64,000 nt of DNA from an uncultured bacterium (GTDB lineage: Bacteria; Bacillota; Clostridia; Christensenellales; QALW01): contig CAJMLN010000007.1 of NCBI GenBank assembly GCA_905214315.1, forward strand, positions 1 through 64,000, in the 5' to 3' direction. Numbering within the stretch: the first letter of the stretch is position 1; each line of letters begins with the position of its first letter. A model generated the notes under the pieces. That model had not been told where the DNA came from. It was given only the letters and a program-made list of their open reading frames with translations, and did not search any database. Made by a program: the position numbers and the translations under genes. Of this stretch, positions 58,920 through 64,000 are shown piece after piece.

Positions 58920-59429
58920 TTACACTTTTTTCTTTATTGCAACTATTCCAATGATTGCACCAAGCAGGATGAATGGAGCTGTTCTAATGAATAACCACTC
59001 AAATACATGTAATGCCACTCCAATAACTGCTGTTTCAGGATTGCTATAATCCCAACTCAAATAAGGACTACCTAAAAAAATTATGACTGCAAAAATAATT
59101 CCTATAAATACGCACACTAAAGCGAAAAAAACTTGAAGCATTTTTTGTTTTGCCGCTTTTCGTTGTGCTAATTGCTGATTAATGATTTTCAATTTTTCAG
59201 CAATAACTTTTATATCATCAGCCTTTGTTTCAATAATTGTTTCTCCAAGTAATATACTTACAGGTGTTTCTAAAATTTCCGATATAGTAAGCAACATGTC
59301 AGAATCAGGAACAGATAATCCATTTTCCCATTTTGAAACCGTTTGTCGTACTACATTTAGTTTAATAGCAAATTCTTCCTGAGAAAGTCCTTTTGATTTT
59401 CTAATTGCCTTAATGTTTTCGTTTAGCAT
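58920..59429 (-). CDS. XRE-family HTH protein with two membrane helices
   Basis: A 169-aa protein. The helix-turn-helix (about 1-62) has LSQEEFAIKLNVVRQTVSKWENG, the Cro/CI signature typical of Firmicute membrane-tethered XRE proteins. A linker (about 63-95) is followed by two transmembrane helices (about 97-122 and 142-166). Base and codon use are clearly more AT-rich than the neighbours, and it lies between two duplicated lipoprotein genes, which suggests acquisition. ATG follows AAGGAGG. Target unknown. Confidence 0.82.
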   Translation of the reverse strand: MLNENIKAIRKSKGLSQEEFAIKLNVVRQTVSKWENGLSVPDSDMLLTISEILETPVSILLGETIIETKADDIKVIAEKLKIINQQLAQRKAAKQKMLQVFFALVCVFIGIIFAVIIFLGSPYLSWDYSNPETAVIGVALHVFEWLFIRTAPFILLGAIIGIVAIKKKV

Positions 59430-59466
59430 TTTGAATAACCTCCTTTTTTATTATCTTATTATCATT

Positions 59467-59495
59467 ATTGTATGATGAATCGCCCATTGCTGCAA
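59467..59495 (-). promoter_or_regulatory. Promoter of the XRE gene
   Basis: Minus-strand TTGCAG (59490-59495), 17 bases, TACAAT (59467-59472). Confidence 0.6.
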
Positions 59496-59797
59496 GCAAC
59501 GTAAATTAACATTTCAATCAAACTAGTTTTGCCTATTTGAATTATCTCAATGCATGATATAATCCTCAACGAAAATTTAAAATCTTATATTGTAACTGAA
59601 AAAGAGCATAGAAAAAGGTTTGCCATATATATGGCAAGCCTTGAAAGTATTAGAATATCTATCAAAATATATAGTTATATATTAAAACTGTATAACTATA
59701 TGCTCTGATTACTTAGGTGATGAATTCTAAAAAAGGATATTTTATAGGGAATCACAGAAATGCTTTTCATATTGAAAAAGTAAAAAGAGCGCTCAGC
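59496..59797. other. AT-rich gene-free stretch with two hairpins
   Basis: No open frame of note. Two inverted repeats: GGTTTGCCATA / TATGGCAAGCC (59617-59640) and ATATAGTTATA / TATAACTATAT (59669-59701). Neither is followed by a proper T-run. Probably part of the inserted or decayed segment carrying the XRE gene. Confidence 0.5.
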
Positions 59798-60042
59798 CGC
59801 TCTTTTTCTTACTTAAATTCCCGGGAATAAATCAGGGTGCCGTCTTTGGAGAGATATTCAATGACAATGGATTCCGCCGAGGGGATTTCTGCTTTTAATA
59901 GTGCCAGTATCGAATCAAAGGTAGAGGCCGCGTCTTCCATTGATTGCTCTAAAGCGACCTTCATGGTGTCTATATCGGCCAAATCTTCGGCATACTGATA
60001 AACATATACTAAAGAATTTCCTCTTGCTTCCACCTTCATGTT
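59798..60042. repeat. 245-bp identical repeat, copy B
   Basis: Identical to 57969-58213, same orientation. Offset is 1829 bases. Confidence 0.92.
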
Positions 60043-60276
60043 CAGGCCCTGCGCTGCCAGGGAAGCCGTCATCTCATCAATTTCAGACTGTATGCTGGCA
60101 ATGTAGGTTTCTAACGTAACGGCAGACTCCGCGGGCTCGGTAGCTTCCGGCGTTGCGGTGGCCGCTTTTGTGGGGGCAAGGGTCGGGGTTGCTTCTGCGT
60201 TATTTTCGGTATCACCGCAGGCGGCGAAGGAAAGGCAGAGCAGAAATACTAAAAAAACAGATGTGATTTTTTTCAT
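59809..60276 (-). CDS. Lipoprotein B, paralogue of lipoprotein A with short linker
   Basis: A 155-aa lipoprotein with lipobox FAAC (Cys near 20), a short Ala/Thr/Pro linker (about 25-52) and the same C-terminal domain as lipoprotein A (the last ~78 residues are identical). The signal peptide differs at several positions and the linker lacks the KPTQ repeats. A GGAG precedes the ATG. Own promoter. The sharp contrast between an identical C-terminal DNA segment and diverged N-terminus is the notable feature. Confidence 0.78.
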   Translation of the reverse strand: MKKITSVFLVFLLCLSFAACGDTENNAEATPTLAPTKAATATPEATEPAESAVTLETYIASIQSEIDEMTASLAAQGLNMKVEARGNSLVYVYQYAEDLADIDTMKVALEQSMEDAASTFDSILALLKAEIPSAESIVIEYLSKDGTLIYSREFK

Positions 60277-60307
60277 AATATTTCTCCTATTTCATAATAT
60301 CTTTTCT

Positions 60308-60336
60308 ATTATAGGAAAGATTTTGTATTCCGTCAA
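60308..60336 (-). promoter_or_regulatory. Promoter of lipoprotein B
   Basis: Minus-strand TTGACG (60331-60336), 17 bases, TATAAT (60308-60313). Confidence 0.8.
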
Positions 60337-60351
60337 GCAGTATTGCATTTT

Positions 60352-61065
60352 TCAGTGCAGGGAAAGAAGAAAGTCCTGGCCGTCCTCTATAATGCCGGAA
60401 GCCCGGCTCTTGATCGGCTCTGCGGCGGAAGAAACCGCAAAGCGCTGCTCGGCAAACGGCAGCATCGGCAGGTCATTTTCACCGTCAAACAGGACGGCGG
60501 TCTGGGAAGACTGAATGGAAAATTTTTGCATCAGTCTTCGGAGTGCGCCTCCCTTATCGGCGTCCCCGGCACAGAATTCTATAAAAGTATCATCGTCAAA
60601 ACAGCAGCGCAGCCCTGCTTTTTCGGCTGTTTGCGCCAAAGCCGACGCGGAATGTCCGTTCTTTACAAAAATCAGCTTAAAGATATCGCTGCTGAGGAAG
60701 AACGGCAGCAAAAGCTGTTCCGCCTTTACCGTGTGAATTTCCTCCCGCAGGACGGCGAGGGGTGTGAGGCCGGCCTCCAGTGCGGCGGCACAAAGACGCT
60801 TGGCCACGGCCGGATCAATAGTGCGCTTATACAGCACGCAGTTCCTGTACATAATCTGCGCGCCGTCGCTGCAGATAAAAATCACTTCACCCGCCGCCGG
60901 TGCAAAGAGCGTTTTAAGCTGGCTGTAAGGTCTTCCGCTGGCAACGGCAAACAGGGTACCGCGGTTCGTTACACTATGCAGTTTTGTAAAAAACTCCGGC
61001 GAAAGCGTTTGTTTGTTTTCCGTAACAAGCGTTCCGTCATAGTCTGAAACGATGAGGCGATACAT
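60352..61065 (-). CDS. Cof-type HAD phosphatase
   Basis: A 237-aa HAD hydrolase of the Cof/IIB type. Motif I is SDYDGTLV, motif II is AVASGRPYS, the Lys is in DADKGGALRRL and motif III is FDGENDLPML. The C2 cap lies between motifs II and III. Relatives dephosphorylate sugar phosphates or pyridoxal phosphate. It starts 37 bases after pduL on the same strand, with a terminator between, so it may receive only read-through from the microcompartment operon. Confidence 0.87.
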   Translation of the reverse strand: MYRLIVSDYDGTLVTENKQTLSPEFFTKLHSVTNRGTLFAVASGRPYSQLKTLFAPAAGEVIFICSDGAQIMYRNCVLYKRTIDPAVAKRLCAAALEAGLTPLAVLREEIHTVKAEQLLLPFFLSSDIFKLIFVKNGHSASALAQTAEKAGLRCCFDDDTFIEFCAGDADKGGALRRLMQKFSIQSSQTAVLFDGENDLPMLPFAEQRFAVSSAAEPIKSRASGIIEDGQDFLLSLH

Positions 61066-61074
61066 GCAATTCCT

Positions 61075-61104
61075 TTCAAAAAAAGACGGAGTATTCCGTC
61101 TTTT
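61075..61104 (-). terminator. Terminator of the pduL operon
   Basis: AAAAGACGGA / TCCGTCTTTT with a four-base loop (61081-61104) and a run of T on the minus strand directly after it. It overlaps the pduL stop codon by two bases. Confidence 0.8.
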
Positions 61105-61756
61105 ATTCTTTTACGATTTTTACAAAAGATTTTCCGCTTAAGCCTGCGGCATTGGCGTCGTCGGTATCCAGGTGCATTTCCAGACGGAAATCCTTATGCA
61201 CGCGCACCTGTACGTCATAAAAGCGGGTGCGCCGTTCGCCGACGGCATCAACGGTTACGTAGTCGTTATCCTTTACACCGAAGCGGATCCCGTCCTCTAA
61301 ACTCATATGAATATGACGGTTGGCAATAATGCAGCCTTCGGTCAGCGTTACAACGCCCTTAGGGCCGATAATCGTAATCGGCGCGCTGCCGGAAATCTTT
61401 CCGCTTTCCCTTACCGGAGGTTTAACCTTTAAGGTAAAGGAATCCGTACGGGAAATTTCTACCTGTGACGCCTTGCGCATCGGGCCTAAAACGCGTACAT
61501 TTTCAATCGGCCGCAAAGACGGGCCTACAATGGTCAGCGTTTCTTTGCACGCGTACTGGCCGGGCTGGGAAAGATCCTTCAGGGGGGTCAGCTCATATCC
61601 GGCGCCGAAGAGAATGTCCACGTGCTCTCTGGTCAGATGGATATGACGGTTGGAAACCCCTACGGGAATATCGCCGGCCGCATCGGATGCGTTTCCATCC
61701 TTTTCGCTGAGTGCCTTAATGACAGCCTCGGTAATTGCAGCAATATTTACATCCAT
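61103..61756 (-). CDS. pduL: Phosphate propanoyltransferase
   Basis: PduL, 217 aa, moves an acyl group from CoA to phosphate, recycling CoA inside a bacterial microcompartment and yielding acyl phosphate for ATP synthesis. Two PduL repeats with zinc-binding His are visible: VSNRHIHLT (His38, His40) and IIANRHIHMS near 147. GPKGVVTLTEGC and the ending DANAAGLSGKSFVKI are also typical. Residues 1-20 form an amphipathic helix of the encapsulation-peptide type, followed by a flexible linker. Fifteen bases behind the aldehyde dehydrogenase gene. Confidence 0.94.
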   Translation of the reverse strand: MDVNIAAITEAVIKALSEKDGNASDAAGDIPVGVSNRHIHLTREHVDILFGAGYELTPLKDLSQPGQYACKETLTIVGPSLRPIENVRVLGPMRKASQVEISRTDSFTLKVKPPVRESGKISGSAPITIIGPKGVVTLTEGCIIANRHIHMSLEDGIRFGVKDNDYVTVDAVGERRTRFYDVQVRVHKDFRLEMHLDTDDANAAGLSGKSFVKIVKE

Positions 61757-61770
61757 TTTTGCAAGCTCCT

Positions 61771-63240
61771 TTAAATAATTCTAAAGCTGTCCGCCATAAC
61801 GCAGCGGCGTTTCCGGGTAAAGCTTCTGGCGCTGGTCAGGCCCTCGCCTGTGGGGCCTGCGATGGTAAAGGTCGTGTGGCCCTCGCCGCCGAAGCCGATA
61901 CCTGCATAGCTGGGAGCGTTTTTGACAAAAATCGTGGTTTCTACAGCTGAGGCGAACTTTGTAAGGTTATCAATATTTTTTGAGTGCATATGCGCGGTGT
62001 GGCGATTGCCGTGTTCGGCCTTTACGGCCAGATCCACGGCCTCGTCAATCGATTCTACCGTTACAATGGGCAGAATCGGCATCATCAGCTCTTCCTGCAC
62101 AAAGGGATGCTCAAAGGGCGCTTCGCAGATCAGGCAGCGCACGTCCGAAGGCAGCGTTTTGCCGTTTTCCAGCATGGCATAAATCACTGCGGCATCGCGT
62201 CCTACGCATTTGCGGTTTACGGTTTTCTTGACCTTTCCGGTCTTTTTATCGGTTATTTCTACCAGTACAATGCCGGCCAGCTTATCGGCCTCTTCTTTGG
62301 TAAGCATATAGGCGCCGTTCTTCAGCATTTCGGTAATCAGCTGATCCTTGATGCTTTTGAAGGCGAAAACTTCTTTTTCGGCAATGCAGGGAAGGTTGTT
62401 GTCAAAGGTGCAGCCGTCGATGATGTCCTTGCCGGCCTTGATAATATCGGCTGTATCATCTACGATAACCGGCGGGTTTCCTGCGCCTGCGCCGATGGCT
62501 TTCTTTCCCGAGGAAAGAACGGAACGTACAACGCCCGGACCGCCGGTACATACTAAAAGCCGGATGGCGGGATGGGCGTACATGGTTGAGGCAGAATCCA
62601 GCGTGGGTTTATCCATGGAGGCAACCAGGACCTTGGGGCCGCCGGCGGAATAACAGGCTCGGTTTACAAGGTCTACAGCATAATTGGAGGTACAGATTGC
62701 GCCGGGGTGGGGATTAAATACTACGCCGTTGCCTGCGGCAATCATACCGATGCTGTTGCAGATTACAGTTTCCGAGGGGTTGGTGCTGGGGGTGATGGCG
62801 CCTACAACACCAAACGGCGCCATTTCCACTAAGGTAAGGCCGTTGTCGCCGGTTCTGGCTTCGGAGACGATATCCTCGGTTCCCGGCGTTTTATCCGCTA
62901 CTAAAATGTGCTTCAGGCGCTTATGCTCCACACGGCCCATGCCGGTTTCCTTTACACCCAGCTCGGCAAGCGTCTGCGCTTCCCTGCGGGTCAGCTCGCG
63001 AATTGCCGTTATGATCTTTTCCCGCTGTTCCACGCTCATGGCGCGCACCGCCTTATAGCCCTCCTGCGCGGCGGCAATGGCATCGTTCATATCCGAATAG
63101 ATGCCGATCAGCTTTCTGCTGTTGTATTCCGTGCTGGTATAGGTGAGCGTTCCCTTGCTCTCCGCAGCGGCGTTTCCGCCTATATTGGAAATGACCTGTC
63201 TTACAATTTCTTCGATTTGCGATTGTTTTAGTTCCGCCAT
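61771..63240 (-). CDS. CoA-acylating aldehyde dehydrogenase, microcompartment type (EutE/PduP-like)
   Basis: A 489-aa enzyme oxidising acetaldehyde or propionaldehyde to the acyl-CoA with NAD+. The N-terminal helix (about 4-20, KQSQIEEIVRQVISNI) resembles an encapsulation peptide, followed by a Gly/Ala linker. Catalytic Cys285 is in DNNLPCIAEKE; the NAD site lies around TPSTNPSETV near 150 and GAGAGNPP near 250. It is encoded between deoR and pduL, giving aldehyde to acyl-CoA to acyl phosphate. The aldehyde (from propanediol, ethanolamine or a deoxysugar) depends on genes beyond the window. Confidence 0.92.
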   Translation of the reverse strand: MAELKQSQIEEIVRQVISNIGGNAAAESKGTLTYTSTEYNSRKLIGIYSDMNDAIAAAQEGYKAVRAMSVEQREKIITAIRELTRREAQTLAELGVKETGMGRVEHKRLKHILVADKTPGTEDIVSEARTGDNGLTLVEMAPFGVVGAITPSTNPSETVICNSIGMIAAGNGVVFNPHPGAICTSNYAVDLVNRACYSAGGPKVLVASMDKPTLDSASTMYAHPAIRLLVCTGGPGVVRSVLSSGKKAIGAGAGNPPVIVDDTADIIKAGKDIIDGCTFDNNLPCIAEKEVFAFKSIKDQLITEMLKNGAYMLTKEEADKLAGIVLVEITDKKTGKVKKTVNRKCVGRDAAVIYAMLENGKTLPSDVRCLICEAPFEHPFVQEELMMPILPIVTVESIDEAVDLAVKAEHGNRHTAHMHSKNIDNLTKFASAVETTIFVKNAPSYAGIGFGGEGHTTFTIAGPTGEGLTSARSFTRKRRCVMADSFRII

Positions 63241-63260
63241 ATCATTGCCTCCGAAAAATT

Positions 63261-64000
63261 TTATTTCTCTGTATTTTCGTATACAATCTCTACACCATTC
63301 TGTTTCAGCCGGTCAAGCCAAAGCTCGTTGGGCTTACGTTCGGTTATAATCGTATCCACCTCATGAAAGCCGCAAACCTTCACAAAGGAGGATTTATCAA
63401 ATTTTGAGCTGTCTGCCGCCAAAAGCCTGCGGTTTGCCGATTTGAAAAAAGCTTTTTTGATTTCAGCGTCGCGCTCGTTGGAATCGGTTACGCCGTTTAC
63501 GGCGTCAAGTCCCTTGCAGGAGCATACCGCCAGATCCACATGAAAGCCCGACACCATTTTTTCGGCCTGATAGCCTACCAGGGAAAGGCCGCCCTCTTTC
63601 AGCATACCGCCGGTAGAGAGAATGTTCCAGTCCGCTTTATTGCACAGCTCAAGCAAAATTTCTATGCTGTTGGTAATCAGGGTAATATTTTTTTTGTGCA
63701 GAATATTCTTGATCACACACAGCGCCGTTGTGCTGGAATCCAGCATAATATAGTCGCCGTCATGGATCATATTGCCGATTAAGGCGGCGATATACTGCTT
63801 GCTCTCTACGTTTGTCTGCTTACGCACATGGAACGGCAGATCAATATTAAAATTGTCGTTTTTAATGGCACCGCCATAGGTTTTGCGGGCCAGGCCGTCG
63901 TTATCAAGCTTTTCAAGGTCCCGGCGGATGGTCTCTTCGGTTACCTCAAATTCCTTGCTCAGGGTAGATACCAGGACCTTCCCTTCGGCGGCCAGCTTTG
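63261..64000 (-). CDS. DeoR/GlpR family regulator, cut by the right window edge
   Basis: At least 246 aa are present and the N-terminus lies beyond base 64000. The DeoR helix-turn-helix is visible (VSTLSKEFEVTEETIRRDLEKLDNDG, then TYGGA). A C-terminal sugar-phosphate-sensing domain follows with YIMLDSSTTALCV, LITNSIEI, STGGML and AADSSKFDKSSF. It precedes the aldehyde dehydrogenase gene by 20 bases in the same direction, so it is probably a local, sugar-phosphate-responsive regulator of the microcompartment operon, as in fucose/rhamnose loci. Confidence 0.9.
   Translation of the reverse strand, partial: KLAAEGKVLVSTLSKEFEVTEETIRRDLEKLDNDGLARKTYGGAIKNDNFNIDLPFHVRKQTNVESKQYIAALIGNMIHDGDYIMLDSSTTALCVIKNILHKKNITLITNSIEILLELCNKADWNILSTGGMLKEGGLSLVGYQAEKMVSGFHVDLAVCSCKGLDAVNGVTDSNERDAEIKKAFFKSANRRLLAADSSKFDKSSFVKVCGFHEVDTIITERKPNELWLDRLKQNGVEIVYENTEK

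Noticed and set aside
1..64000. tRNA, rRNA or CRISPR loci
   Set aside because: Reading both strands, I saw no cloverleaf with a CCA-adjacent T-loop signature, no rRNA-like blocks and no regularly spaced repeats. A covariance search would be needed to exclude small RNAs.

Overview
The window looks like a chromosomal stretch of an anaerobic, fermentative, gut-type Firmicute of class Clostridia. The signs are a complete clostridial-order rnfCDGEAB operon, a T-box leader, glycyl-radical chemistry, a CoA-acylating aldehyde dehydrogenase with PduL at the right edge, strong AGGAGG-type ribosome binding sites, and many sigma-A promoters of the form TTGACA-17-TATAAT. There is no rRNA, tRNA, CRISPR array, phage or intact insertion sequence. 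No species can be named from the sequence alone.

Layout. 0-4.4 kb: a minus-strand ABC-2 polysaccharide export operon (permease, ATPase, large methyltransferase/coiled-coil/double glycosyltransferase). 4.8-8.7 kb: a perfect promoter and a tRNA-Trp T-box leader driving iorA-iorB-phenylacetate-CoA ligase. This is the most informative locus: the RNA sensor implies that the operon makes tryptophan from indoleacetate rather than degrading it. 8.8-10.8 kb: a decayed esterase, a small membrane protein and a LysR regulator. 10.8-17.3 kb: alpha-L-rhamnosidase, pyruvate kinase, a SLOG protein and a phosphohexomutase. 17.6-22.1 kb: degV, then an overlapping run of glycerophosphodiesterase, HAD nucleotidase, sfsA, DUF5685 and a J-domain protein. 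22.1-23.6 kb: a GRAM/zinc-ribbon protein and a frameshifted MBL hydrolase. 23.7-33.1 kb: housekeeping genes (rny, ABC-F, rsmA, M18 aminopeptidase, argS) and a PII-like protein paired with a cation/proton antiporter.

33.2-40.2 kb: the minus-strand energy operon apbE, NusG-II protein, Gx transporter, rnfC, rnfD, rnfG, rnfE, rnfA, rnfB. ApbE is the expected flavinylator of RnfG and RnfD. 40.3-43.8 kb: a zinc-ribbon protein, an FAD oxidoreductase and an MFS transporter. 43.9-45.8 kb: two small membrane genes divergent from a TetR regulator with paired operator-like sites. 45.9-49.8 kb: an uncharacterised 697-aa glycyl radical enzyme with its activase and a divergent AraC regulator. 49.8-53.1 kb: a secreted MBL lipoprotein, an aldose epimerase-like protein and a methyltransferase. 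53.5-57.9 kb: a GH116 glucosidase, a DUF4097 lipoprotein and a divergent MerR regulator. 57.9-60.3 kb: two lipoprotein paralogues sharing 245 identical bases, separated by an AT-rich segment with an XRE regulator. 60.3-64 kb: a HAD phosphatase, pduL, an aldehyde dehydrogenase with an encapsulation-type N-terminus and a DeoR regulator cut by the window edge. This last group is probably the end of a bacterial microcompartment operon.

The genes suggest a life on plant or host glycans (GH78, GH116), sugar fermentation with reduced ferredoxin used through Rnf, and microcompartment handling of a CoA-linked aldehyde. Indoleacetate may serve as a tryptophan precursor when tRNA-Trp is uncharged.
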